The notes under the pieces: generated by a model | What the model was told of the DNA's origin: nothing | The model's input: only the letters and a program-made list of their open reading frames with translations | The model's database searches: none | Shown here: positions 34,188-42,323 of the stretch, in pieces | Numbering within the stretch: position 1 is the stretch's first letter | Layout: each line of letters starts with the position of its first letter | Origin: Caballeronia mineralivorans PML1(12) | Lineage (GTDB): Bacteria > Pseudomonadota > Gammaproteobacteria > Burkholderiales > Burkholderiaceae | Reading direction: 5' to 3' | NCBI RefSeq assembly: GCF_001028175.1 | Contig: NZ_AEJF01000134.1 | Location: 1 to 62,222 of the forward strand | Length of the DNA: 62,222 nucleotides | Translations under genes and position numbers: made by a program

Positions 34188-35462
34188 ATGTACCCCGCAG
34201 CAGACCACCTGACCCACGCCCCAAAAGCAAAACCCGCCCGCATTGTCCTGGCGACCATCATCGGTAACGCGTTTGTCGCGTATGACTTCACGGTCTACAG
34301 CTTCTCCGCCGTCATCATCGGCAAACTTTTCTTTCCGTCGCACAACCCGCTGTCTTCGCTGTTGCTGTCGCTGGCGACCTTCGGCGCAGGCTTCGTCATG
34401 CGCCCGCTCGGCGCAATGATCATCGGGCAGATCGCCGACAGCCGGGGACGCAGGGCCGGCATGGCCTGCTCGCTCGCGCTCATGACACTCGGCACATGGC
34501 TGATCGCATGCCTGCCCACCGTTGCGTCCATCGGCCCGGCAGCAACCGTGCTCATGGTCGTCGCGCGGCTCATGCAGGGGCTCGCGGCAGGAGGGGAGAT
34601 CGGCCCGGCGTCAGCGGTGCTGATGGAATCGGTCGCGCGCAACCGGCGCTGTTATCTCACCAGCTGGCGTGGTGCGAGCCAGGGCGCCGCCGCGTTCGCC
34701 GCGGCACTGGTCGGCGCAATCACAACCGCCTTGCTTTCTCCCGCCGACATGCAGGAATGGGGATGGCGGATTCCATTCGTGCTCGGCGGCCTGATTGGCC
34801 CCGTCGGCTGGTATCTTCGCCAGCGCATGCCCTCGGTTGTCGTGGATGCGCCCGAGCGCCCGCGGCTCGCCAGCCTATTCGCTCAACACACCCGCCCGCT
34901 GCTCTTCGGAACGTTGATGATGGCCGCGCCCTCGGTGGGCATCTACATCACCGTGTTCTACATGCCGAGCTATCTGGTGCGAACGCTGCATCGGCCCGCA
35001 GCCATCAGCCTGATGACCGCCAGTCTGTCCGGCCTTGTGATCCTGGTGGTCAATCCGCTGCTGGCTCGCATCGCCGATCGACAACGGAGCCGCAAGCCGA
35101 TCCAGTACCTGACCCTCGTGATCTGTCTCGTGATGACTTATCCGGCCTTTCTCGGCCTAAGGTCAGGCGTAGGCGATGTCACCGCGCTGCTGATCATCCT
35201 CGCGTATGTCGCCGTGGCGCTGAGCAATGCCGGCGCCAGCACGGTGCTGATGCTGGAGGCCTTTCCGCAGCATCAACGCGCCGCCGCGCTGTCCATCATG
35301 TACAGCTTCGGCGTGACGATCTTCGGGGGTTTCTCGCCGCTCATCGTTACGTGGCTGATCGCCGCGACGGGCAATCCGATGATGCCCGCGTGGTACCTGA
35401 TCGCCGCCATCGTCATCACGCTATTTGCCTTGCAGCGCTTTCCCGAGACGATGCTCGACTGA
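34188..35462 (+). CDS. MFS transporter, metabolite:H+ symporter (MHS) type
   Basis: A 424-aa inner-membrane carrier with 12 predicted helices. MRPLGAMIIGQIADSRGRRAGM is the MHS signature between helices 2 and 3, and QGLAAGGEIGPASAVLMES lies at helix 5. The first ATG that keeps the N-terminal helix (IVLATIIGNAFVAYDFTVYS) is at 34188, but it lacks an obvious ribosome site, so the start is uncertain. Transported compounds in this group are carboxylates or betaines. It is convergent with the AraC gene, and no enzyme gene is clearly attached to it. Confidence 0.85.
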   Translation: MYPAADHLTHAPKAKPARIVLATIIGNAFVAYDFTVYSFSAVIIGKLFFPSHNPLSSLLLSLATFGAGFVMRPLGAMIIGQIADSRGRRAGMACSLALMTLGTWLIACLPTVASIGPAATVLMVVARLMQGLAAGGEIGPASAVLMESVARNRRCYLTSWRGASQGAAAFAAALVGAITTALLSPADMQEWGWRIPFVLGGLIGPVGWYLRQRMPSVVVDAPERPRLASLFAQHTRPLLFGTLMMAAPSVGIYITVFYMPSYLVRTLHRPAAISLMTASLSGLVILVVNPLLARIADRQRSRKPIQYLTLVICLVMTYPAFLGLRSGVGDVTALLIILAYVAVALSNAGASTVLMLEAFPQHQRAAALSIMYSFGVTIFGGFSPLIVTWLIAATGNPMMPAWYLIAAIVITLFALQRFPETMLD

Positions 35463-35483
35463 TCGCGTCAGCAAGTCATCGAA

Positions 35484-36548
35484 TCATTTACCGCCGGGCG
35501 CGTGCGACGACAGCATGTCCAGCCTGCTCGCCCGCTGCAGCTCGAACGCGCGGGCGCGCGCATCTTGCGGGCTCATGCCGTAAGCGCGGCGAAACGCGCG
35601 GGTGAAATCCGACGCACTGTTGAAACCCAGGCCATAGGCAATATCGATGACCTGCAGGTGCGGGAAGCGGACCAGCTCGTCGGCCGCCTCGCGCAAACGG
35701 CGATTGCGGATATAAGCCCCCAGTCCGCCCTCATGCTCGAACCAGCGATAAATCGTGGCGCGCTTCAGTTGCAGCGCGTGCACCACGCTCGAGGGCGAAA
35801 GGTCCGGCTGGTTGAGGTTCGCTTCAATAAACCGCCGCACCTGGCTCATCACCGCGACCTGCACGGCCGCACGGGCATCGCCTGTCAGTCGTGCCTGCTT
35901 GTGAAAAGCGGCGAGCAGCAGTTGCGCGCCGGCATCCAGTTCCTGCGCTGCCAGCGCCGCGCTCATTCGCAGCAGATTACGGCTCAGTGCGGTGGCGTGA
36001 TTCATGACGAGCTGGGTCAATGGCGCACCCAGCTCGACCACGCGGCCATGAATCGAATCGACATCCGGGAACGCCGCCGCAACCATCTCTTTCGGCACGA
36101 AAAGCGTTAATACATGGCACGCAGGCCGCTCGACGTGAAACGGCTGATCCAGGTCGAAAGCGATAATTCCCCGCACGGAATTCGCGGCGCTGCGTTTCTT
36201 CTGCATGCCCGTTACCGTGCCGACCTCGCCCTCCGCGAAGACGTGGAAAACATAGTCGCGCCGTGCGTCGGTGGACACTCTCGCGACCGAGCGTTCGAGC
36301 TGCATCGCGTCGGTGACGGTGTCAGTGAAGACGAAGTCGCCGACCGCGTACCGGTCGATACGGCCGCTGAAGCCGCCGGCGATGTGCTCGTTCGAAGGCG
36401 GAACATCCACGATATGCCCCACACGGTCACGCCAGGCCAGAAGTTGCCGGTCCACTGCCGTGCCGTGCGTGCTGAAACTGCTGCGGACGATGCCGACATC
36501 TGGCGTCGCAGCCTGAACGGACCCGTCCGGACGGGAGTGTGAAGACAT
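35484..36548 (-). CDS. AraC-family regulator with AraC_binding_2 domain
   Basis: A 354-aa regulator. It has an N-terminal effector domain of the AraC_binding_2 type (about 40-215; DFVFTDTVTDAMQLERSVARVSTDARRDYVFHV, FHVERPACHVLTLFVP) and a C-terminal AraC helix-turn-helix pair (about 240-345; VVHALQLKRATIYRWFEHEG and GLGFNSASDFTRAFRRAYGMSP). The start MSSHSRPDG at 36548 follows AGGTAAC. It is convergent with the MHS transporter and divergent from a small hypothetical gene. The target is not evident. Confidence 0.88.
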   Translation of the reverse strand: MSSHSRPDGSVQAATPDVGIVRSSFSTHGTAVDRQLLAWRDRVGHIVDVPPSNEHIAGGFSGRIDRYAVGDFVFTDTVTDAMQLERSVARVSTDARRDYVFHVFAEGEVGTVTGMQKKRSAANSVRGIIAFDLDQPFHVERPACHVLTLFVPKEMVAAAFPDVDSIHGRVVELGAPLTQLVMNHATALSRNLLRMSAALAAQELDAGAQLLLAAFHKQARLTGDARAAVQVAVMSQVRRFIEANLNQPDLSPSSVVHALQLKRATIYRWFEHEGGLGAYIRNRRLREAADELVRFPHLQVIDIAYGLGFNSASDFTRAFRRAYGMSPQDARARAFELQRASRLDMLSSHAPGGK

Positions 36549-36898
36549 TTTCGTTACCTGATAGCGCCCCAAAAACAGCCAGACAATCCGGCGGGGACAC
36601 AGAGTTCAATTTATTTCGAGAACTGAGACATAGGGTAAAGCCTGCCAAAAACAGTGCGATATCTTCAGATTAATAACATCGCTGTCCATTCCCGATCACG
36701 AATGGCGATGCTTGGTTTACGGCATTGCACGCTGGAATCGCAGGCTCACTCTTCAGAAAGACCGGAGTAACGGTACCGCGGCCCTTGTTCATCGGAATGC
36801 GTATGGGCTGAGCGAGCGGATTGATCGGCGATGTCCGGACGAACTGATCGCAGCATCCTTCCTGAGAAGCTCAGCGAAGCAAGACGAGATATCAGCAA
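36549..36898. other. 350-bp divergent intergenic region
   Basis: Lies between the AraC gene (minus) and the small hypothetical gene (plus). An open frame of 72 codons (36712-36930) crosses it, but it has no ribosome site and no family resemblance. No operator or RNA gene was recognised. Confidence 0.35.
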
Positions 36899-37183
36899 AT
36901 GAGCGCTTTAAAGAAAGCACCGTCGCCTAGCCCCGGCAACTTGCTGCCCGCAAGTCTAGCCGATCGCCAGCTTGACCATATTGAACGCATGGTCCGTTCC
37001 GTCGCGCGTGCCAACCCCGTCGGACCGGTTCACGGCATGGGCCAGGAGTACTGGGAGAGCCGGATTCGCGCGTTGGTAAAGGAGAACAACCTGGTGGCCG
37101 TGCAACAACACCGCGTGCAGCGACTGTTAAAAGACCTCTCTAAGCGGGCGCGGCCAAATGCGCTGAAAAAAACGGCAGCGTGA
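36899..37183 (+). CDS. Small hypothetical protein, 94 aa
   Basis: I do not recognise a family. The protein is basic and soluble with two probable helical segments (LADRQLDHIERMVRSVARAN and YWESRIRALVKENNLVAVQQHRVQRLLKDLSKR) joined by a short GPVHGMGQ linker. The second could form an amphipathic or coiled helix. There is no signal peptide or membrane segment. A GACGAG element lies about 8 bases before the ATG. It is convergent with the LysR gene at 37210. It is likely real because of its codon pattern and ribosome site, but without other support. Confidence 0.6.
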   Translation: MSALKKAPSPSPGNLLPASLADRQLDHIERMVRSVARANPVGPVHGMGQEYWESRIRALVKENNLVAVQQHRVQRLLKDLSKRARPNALKKTAA

Positions 37184-37209
37184 GCTGCGAGGCGGCGGTC
37201 GAGGGGCGG

Positions 37210-38124
37210 CTAGATTGCTTCCTGCCACGGACGATTGGCGAAGACCCCAACTATCCACTCCACAAACGCGCGGGTCTTGGCCGGCTCATGTTGAATGGAT
37301 GGCCGCACCACGCTGACCCCCGACTCTCCGCTAACCGCCCAGTCCGTCAGCACCGGCACGAGCCGGCCGTCGGCCAGTTCCCGCGCCACCTGCCAGTCGG
37401 CCGCCATGAGGATGCCCACGCCGGCTAGTGCTGCCTGGACGCCGGCTTCCGCATCGTCCGTTTCCAGCCGTCCTGTGATCCTCACCGTCCGGGTTTTGCC
37501 ATCGCGATTCAAATGCCAGACCGGATAGGTAACCAGCCGCGTGAAGCCGACGCAGTCGTGACGCAGCAGATCATCCGGCTCTCTCAACGCGGGCCGCCGA
37601 TCAAGATACGAGGGCGCGGCGCATAGAAGCCGGCGCGTCATCGCGAGGCGGCGGCCGATCAGCCGGCTGTCTTTCATCTCGTCTAGCCGGATACCAGCAT
37701 CGAATCCTTCGGCAATCAGGTCGGTGTATCTATCGGTATAAAGCGCCTCGACGCGAACCGCCGGATACCGTGCTAGGAACTCGGGCAACCGCGACGCAAT
37801 CCACATACGCCCGAACGTAACGGGTAGCGTAAGCCGCAGCAGACCCGTCGGCGAAGCGGCCATCGCGCGCGCCTCGTCTTCGGCTGCGCGCACCATCTCC
37901 ATGGCGTCGCGCATCCGGTCGCGGAAACGGACACCGGCTTCGGTCGGCGCCATGCGGCGCGTCGAACGTTCGAGCAGGCGAATGCCGAGGCGCGCTTCGA
38001 GTGCCGCAACCCGTCGCGACACGACCGATCCATCACGACCGAGTTTGCGGCCGGCCGCTGAAAAACTCCCGAATTCGACAACGGCGAGAAAAGCCGCCGT
38101 CTGGTCTGCTTCTACGCTATCCAT
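37210..38124 (-). CDS. LysR-family transcriptional regulator
   Basis: A 304-aa regulator with an N-terminal winged helix (about 8-66; FLAVVEFGSFSAAGRKLG, SVVSRRVAALEARLGIRLLERSTRR) and a LysR substrate-binding domain (about 90-295), of the DsdC/CrgA-like group often placed beside oxidoreductases. It is divergent from the MDR dehydrogenase at 38218 with a 93-bp intergenic space, so that gene is its most likely target. The start at 38124 is the natural ATG. Confidence 0.9.
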   Translation of the reverse strand: MDSVEADQTAAFLAVVEFGSFSAAGRKLGRDGSVVSRRVAALEARLGIRLLERSTRRMAPTEAGVRFRDRMRDAMEMVRAAEDEARAMAASPTGLLRLTLPVTFGRMWIASRLPEFLARYPAVRVEALYTDRYTDLIAEGFDAGIRLDEMKDSRLIGRRLAMTRRLLCAAPSYLDRRPALREPDDLLRHDCVGFTRLVTYPVWHLNRDGKTRTVRITGRLETDDAEAGVQAALAGVGILMAADWQVARELADGRLVPVLTDWAVSGESGVSVVRPSIQHEPAKTRAFVEWIVGVFANRPWQEAI

Positions 38125-38217
38125 TGATGCACCACACGCAGTAGTGTTTTGTTTTCACGATGAATTATAGCGTCGGGACGTTGTTACGATTTTCTCCATT
38201 GCCTCCTGGAGATTGCC

Positions 38218-39225
38218 ATGCGTGCCTTCCACCTGACCGCCGCTTCGATCGATGCCCTGAAGCGTGTCGATGCCCCTACACCCCGTCCCAAGCCCGATGA
38301 AGTATTGATCCGTCTGCACGCGGCGAGCCTGAATTACCTCGACTTGATGGTCGCGTCGGGACGATTCGGTAACGCGATCATGCCGTTTATCCCCGGCACG
38401 GATGGCGCGGGCGAGATCGTGGAGACCGGTAGCGGAGTGCAGGGCTGGGCGGCCGGCGACCGGGTCGTGCCCGGTCTGATGATCGACTGGCCGGCCGGGA
38501 CCTTGACGGCCGTGGGCGTCAAGCGCCTGCGTGGCGTGACCATGCCGGGTTCGCTCGCCGACTATGCTGTCGTTCCCGCCACGTCGCTGGTCCGGATCCC
38601 CGATCAGCTTTCGTTTGTAGAAGCCGCCACGCTGCCGATAGCCGCAACGACCGCCTGGAACGCTATCGTCACCGGACGGGTGCGCCCGGGATCGACGGTC
38701 ATGTTGCTGGGTACGGGCGGGGTCAGCCTGTTCGCGCTGCAGTTCGCCAAGGCGGCAGGGGCTCGGGTGATTATCTCGTCGGCATCGGATGAAAAACTCG
38801 AGCGCGCGCGCTCACTCGGTGCGGATGTGACGATCAACTATCAATCGACGCCAGCCTGGGACGAAGCGGTCCTCGCCGCGACCGACGGTTTGGGCGCAGA
38901 CCTGATTGTCGAGACGGTGGGCGGGCAGACATTCGCGCGCTCGCTTAACGCGGCGGCTGCGGCCGGGACGATCTTTGTGGTGGGTTTTGTCGGCGGGATG
39001 GAGCTCACCATTCCGGTCTTGCCCATCAACCTCAAGACACTGAATATTGTGGGCAACAACACGGGATCGACAGCGAATCTTGCCGATGCGGTGCGTGCAA
39101 TCGCCATGGCCGGCATCAAGCCAGTGATCGATCGGACCTACGGCTTCGAGCGAGCCGTGGATGCTTACCGGTTCCTTGAAAGTGCAGCGCATTTCGGGAA
39201 GGTCGCCATCGATCTCGACGCTTGA
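38218..39225 (+). CDS. MDR-superfamily NAD(P)-dependent alcohol dehydrogenase/quinone reductase
   Basis: A 335-aa medium-chain dehydrogenase/reductase. It has an N-terminal GroES-like domain (about 25-130; LNYLDLMVASG, IPGTDGAGEIVETG) and a Rossmann domain (about 140-285) with the nucleotide-binding MLLGTGGVSLFALQFAKAAGA. The structural-zinc four-cysteine lobe of classical alcohol dehydrogenases is absent, which places it with zinc-independent quinone-reductase-like members. GGAG precedes the ATG. It is divergent from the LysR gene and followed after 54 bp by a DinB-like gene. The substrate is unknown. Confidence 0.88.
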   Translation: MRAFHLTAASIDALKRVDAPTPRPKPDEVLIRLHAASLNYLDLMVASGRFGNAIMPFIPGTDGAGEIVETGSGVQGWAAGDRVVPGLMIDWPAGTLTAVGVKRLRGVTMPGSLADYAVVPATSLVRIPDQLSFVEAATLPIAATTAWNAIVTGRVRPGSTVMLLGTGGVSLFALQFAKAAGARVIISSASDEKLERARSLGADVTINYQSTPAWDEAVLAATDGLGADLIVETVGGQTFARSLNAAAAAGTIFVVGFVGGMELTIPVLPINLKTLNIVGNNTGSTANLADAVRAIAMAGIKPVIDRTYGFERAVDAYRFLESAAHFGKVAIDLDA

Positions 39226-39279
39226 TTTTGATATTAAAATCCGTCCAATATGAGCGCCGCGGCGCCAGAAGGAGACGAT

Positions 39280-39789
39280 ATGGACGGGTTACTCAAACAG
39301 CACTTCGACACATTCGCGCGCTACAACGCGTGGGCAAATGCACGACTCTTCGATGCTGCCGCCCTCTTGAGCGACACCGACTATCGAGCCGATCGCGGTG
39401 CGTTTTTCCGATCGGTACATGGCACGCTCAATCACTTGCTGGTAACCGACCGGGTGTGGATGTTTCGCTTCACCGGCGAGGGCGATGCGCCTGACCGGCT
39501 CGATGCAATCCTCTTCGAGCAACTCGAGTCGCTGCATCGCGCGCGCGAGGTGGAGGACGCACGGATCGTGCGCTACGTAACCGGGCTTGAAGAGGCCGCG
39601 CTGGAAGGCTCGATTACGTACCGGCGTGTATCGACGCCCGAAGCAATCACGCAACCGCTCGCGCACTGGTTCAATCACCAGACGCATCACCGCGGTCAGG
39701 TGCATGCGTTGCTGACCGGCCTGGCCGGGCGTGCGCCTGAACTCGATCTGCTGTTCTACCAACGCCTCGCGGACAAAGGGCTTGCTTGA
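39280..39789 (+). CDS. DinB-family protein
   Basis: A 169-aa four-helix-bundle protein of the DinB/YfiT superfamily. The metal-binding histidines are seen in SVHGTLNHLLVTDRVWMFRF (about 46-65) and LAHWFNHQTHHRGQVHALL (about 128-146). Members include thiol-dependent transferases, and most are uncharacterised. The ATG at 39280 follows AGAAGGAGACGAT, a strong site; an in-frame start at 39250 is unlikely. An inverted repeat GATTTT-N6-AAAATC (39224-39241) lies between it and the upstream dehydrogenase, overlapping that stop, and may attenuate read-through. Confidence 0.87.
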   Translation: MDGLLKQHFDTFARYNAWANARLFDAAALLSDTDYRADRGAFFRSVHGTLNHLLVTDRVWMFRFTGEGDAPDRLDAILFEQLESLHRAREVEDARIVRYVTGLEEAALEGSITYRRVSTPEAITQPLAHWFNHQTHHRGQVHALLTGLAGRAPELDLLFYQRLADKGLA

Positions 39790-39810
39790 ACACGAAGCGC
39801 ACTGTGTCGC

Positions 39811-40272
39811 TTAGAGCAGCTTGCGATAGACCACGGACCCTTGCTTCTCGGCGACCTTGTCGTACAGTTGCATCGCCGTGGTGTTCGTCTCTCGCGTGTG
39901 CCAATACACGCGTTCCACGCCTGACGTCTGCGCGCATCGATAGACCTCGTTGATCAGCCTGCGACCGACCCCTTTTCCTCTGGCAGATTCCGCTGTAAAC
40001 AGGTCCTGCAGATAACAACTCGGTCCCAATTGGATCGTGCTTCGATGAAAAAGAAAGTGCGTAAGGCCGATCAACTCTCCCGCGCTTTCTGCGACCAATG
40101 CATGCATGGGCTCGTAGGCGTCGAAGAACCGCGACCACGTCATCTTGGTGATTTCAAGTGGTAACGCCGTGTCGCCGTGGCGGCCATAAAAGGCGTTGTA
40201 GCCATCCCAGAGAGGCTTCCACGCGGGAAAATCGGATAACACAACAGGGCGTACGTGGATGGCTTCGGTCAT
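39811..40272 (-). CDS. GNAT-family N-acetyltransferase
   Basis: A 153-aa acetyl-CoA-dependent acyltransferase. The acetyl-CoA pyrophosphate loop is ARGKGVGRRLINEV (about 97-110). The strand before it, CYLQDLFTAES, and the C-terminal VYWHTRETNTTAMQLYDKVAEKQGSVVY are characteristic of small GNATs that modify amines or antibiotics. The acceptor is unknown. It is convergent with the DinB gene and about 50 bp downstream of the small membrane protein gene on the same strand, so cotranscription is possible. Confidence 0.88.
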   Translation of the reverse strand: MTEAIHVRPVVLSDFPAWKPLWDGYNAFYGRHGDTALPLEITKMTWSRFFDAYEPMHALVAESAGELIGLTHFLFHRSTIQLGPSCYLQDLFTAESARGKGVGRRLINEVYRCAQTSGVERVYWHTRETNTTAMQLYDKVAEKQGSVVYRKLL

Positions 40273-40323
40273 ATCGAGTGCTTGAGTGATTAGCGGCCCG
40301 GTGGCCGCGATTGGAATGGTGCG

Positions 40324-40572
40324 TCATGTAGAAGCAGCGCAGTCGCCGAGCACCGTGTAGCGCTCCGCCGGCTGAAGAGCTCGCGTTTGCTTTTCTCGCG
40401 CTGCGGCGGTGCGGCTTGCCACGCATAACTCGACATTTCTCTTCGACGCGTCAGCTATGCGACGAATAGGGTGAGCGAACGCGAGCGCCGCGACGAGCAC
40501 TGCGGCAAGCAGCAGCCGAACCAGATTCCATGCGAAAGCACGCGTTTCAAGTTGTCGTGTAGTCGTTCGCAT
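40324..40572 (-). CDS. Small single-pass membrane or secreted protein, 82 aa
   Basis: I do not recognise a family. Residues 13-33 (AWNLVRLLLAAVLVAALAFAH) form one hydrophobic helix after a basic N-terminus, so it is either an inner-membrane anchor or an uncleaved signal. The remainder is basic and has two cysteines. GGAGAAG precedes the ATG at good spacing. It is divergent from the MocR regulator, and a palindrome lies between them, so it could be that regulator's target. It may share a transcript with the GNAT gene. Confidence 0.5.
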   Translation of the reverse strand: MRTTTRQLETRAFAWNLVRLLLAAVLVAALAFAHPIRRIADASKRNVELCVASRTAAAREKQTRALQPAERYTVLGDCAAST

Positions 40573-40610
40573 CGTGCTTCTCCGGCTCGTCAGGTCGGTT
40601 ATAAGAATAA

Positions 40611-40628
40611 AATGGTGTTGGCACCATT
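40611..40628. promoter_or_regulatory. Palindromic operator candidate AATGGTG-TTGG-CACCATT
   Basis: Perfect 7-bp arms with a 4-bp centre. It lies just downstream of an AT-rich TATAAG/AATAAAAT stretch and about 50 bp before the MocR start, in the divergent space with the small membrane protein. Probable MocR autoregulatory site. Confidence 0.55.
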
Positions 40629-40677
40629 CATAGACCCAATAAACTCATTCGAACTAGAGCCACGGCCGGACTCCCGC

Positions 40678-42177
40678 ATGGACCTTGCGCTGCTGTTTTC
40701 TTCATTCACTGCCCGGCTAGACGGCAGAAAAATAACGCAGCAGCGAATGCTGTATGAAGCGTTGCGCGATGCCATCCTGGAAGGTCTGCTCCCGGCAACT
40801 ACGCGCTTACCGGCAACGCGCGCGTTAGCGAAAGAACTGGGTATCGCCCGGAACTCGGCGATGTTCGCCTACGAGCAACTCGCGGAGGAAGGCTTTCTCG
40901 ACGTCAGCCGCCAAGGCTCGGTCGTCGCGCGGGTCGGTGCGGCATCGCTGCTGAAGTCGACCGGGCACAAAACGGCTGCGGCGAAGTTGTCGCGCCGCGT
41001 CGACGGATTGAGGCGTGAGCCGCTCACCCGCGAGACCCCCATTTCGTTTCGTCCCGGCCTGCCCGCCCTCGACGAGTTTCCGATGCGGCCATGGCGGGCA
41101 GCCATCGCCCGCGCGTGGCGCAATCTGGACGCGGCGGATCTCGGTTACGCAAGCAGCGCGGGCCTGCCCGACCTTCGGCACGCGCTGGTCGACTATCTGA
41201 AGGTATCGCGGGGCGTGCGATGTGACGTTGAGCAAGTGTTCATCACGGACGGCACGCAGACCAGCCTCGATCTATGCGCGCGAATGCTGGCCGATGCCGG
41301 CGACCGGGTCTGGATCGAAGAACCCGGATACATCGGTGCGCGCGCCGCGTTTCAGGGCGCTGACCTCACGCTTTTACCCATACCTGTCGATGCTGACGGC
41401 ATCGCGCCATCGCCGATGGATTGGGTGACCTCACCGCCCAGACTTATCTACGTCACACCCTCGCATCAGTATCCGCTCGGCAGCGTGCTCAGCATCGAAC
41501 GGCGGATGGACATGATCGAGCGCGCACGGGAGCACGGCGCATGGATCATTGAAGACGATTACGACAGCGAATTCCGTCACACCGGTTCTCCGTTCGCCGC
41601 CATGCAGGGACTGGCGGCGGATACGCCCGTCGTCTATCTCGGCACCTTCAGTAAAACCATGTTCCCGGCGCTGCGGATCGGCTTCATGGTCGTGCCGGCC
41701 GCTCTGTCTAGCGAGTTTGCCCACACGCTTGGCGAGATCTCTCGCCAAGGCCGCGTCGCCGATCAACTGGCACTCGCCGATTTCATGCGAAGCGGCGCAT
41801 ACACCCGCCACCTGCGACGCATGAGGATGCTGTATGCGCAGAGGCGCGTTGCATTGATCAGTGCCCTCCAGCGCCACTTCGGCGAGGCCGTGACCATTTC
41901 AGGCGACGCCGGTGGCATGCATCTGACGGTACGGCTGAACGTGCCGCTCGTCGACGTGGACGTGTGCCATGCCGCTCGATCCGCCGGGTTATGGGTCGCA
42001 CCGGTCAGCACATTCTGTCTGGCCCGGGGAAGAGCCGCTCGCTACAACGGCCTTCTGCTGGGTTATGCAGGCGTGGCCGCAGCACACGCCGACGAAGCCG
42101 TCGGCAAGCTTGCCCAGATCGTACGGTCCATGTTGAAACCAACGGCCAAGCCGCCAAAGACAAGCGCTAAAGTCTGA
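40678..42177 (+). CDS. MocR/GntR-family regulator with aminotransferase domain
   Basis: A 499-aa chimeric regulator. It has an N-terminal GntR winged helix (about 18-85; RLPATRALAKELGIARNSAMFAYEQLAEEGFL) and an aminotransferase class I fold (about 130-485) in which the PLP lysine is retained in GTFSKTMFPALRIG (about 328). MocR proteins such as GabR and PdxR use PLP to sense amines or vitamin B6. The start MDLALLFSS is favoured; earlier in-frame codons include the palindromic operator. The neighbouring MFS operon is downstream, but its own operator differs from this one. Confidence 0.9.
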   Translation: MDLALLFSSFTARLDGRKITQQRMLYEALRDAILEGLLPATTRLPATRALAKELGIARNSAMFAYEQLAEEGFLDVSRQGSVVARVGAASLLKSTGHKTAAAKLSRRVDGLRREPLTRETPISFRPGLPALDEFPMRPWRAAIARAWRNLDAADLGYASSAGLPDLRHALVDYLKVSRGVRCDVEQVFITDGTQTSLDLCARMLADAGDRVWIEEPGYIGARAAFQGADLTLLPIPVDADGIAPSPMDWVTSPPRLIYVTPSHQYPLGSVLSIERRMDMIERAREHGAWIIEDDYDSEFRHTGSPFAAMQGLAADTPVVYLGTFSKTMFPALRIGFMVVPAALSSEFAHTLGEISRQGRVADQLALADFMRSGAYTRHLRRMRMLYAQRRVALISALQRHFGEAVTISGDAGGMHLTVRLNVPLVDVDVCHAARSAGLWVAPVSTFCLARGRAARYNGLLLGYAGVAAAHADEAVGKLAQIVRSMLKPTAKPPKTSAKV

Positions 42178-42231
42178 GTGTCACCTGCCGATAACGGGTA
42201 AACACCTATGCCACGGATTCTCTATTCATAT

Positions 42232-42247
42232 AAACATATATATGTTT
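42232..42247. promoter_or_regulatory. Perfect 16-bp palindrome AAACATATATATGTTT upstream of MFS operon
   Basis: Perfect dyad 76 bp before the MFS start. Its 12-bp core CATATATATGTT (42235-42246) recurs exactly upstream of the chemoreceptor at 44482-44493. Probable operator for a GntR-type regulator of this cluster. Confidence 0.7.
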
Positions 42248-42323
42248 CATCGAATGGTTGACTATGGGTCAATCTCGGTTCGCCTCATTCATCCAAAGCA
42301 CGACAAAGACGCACGGAGACTCG

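Noticed and set aside
36712..36930. 72-codon open frame before the small hypothetical gene
   Set aside because: No start signal or similarity; overlaps the better-supported gene at 36899.
42221..42247. AT-rich TATATA tract considered as an attachment or integration site
   Set aside because: No integrase, tRNA or flanking duplication nearby; the palindrome and its second copy at 44482 fit an operator.
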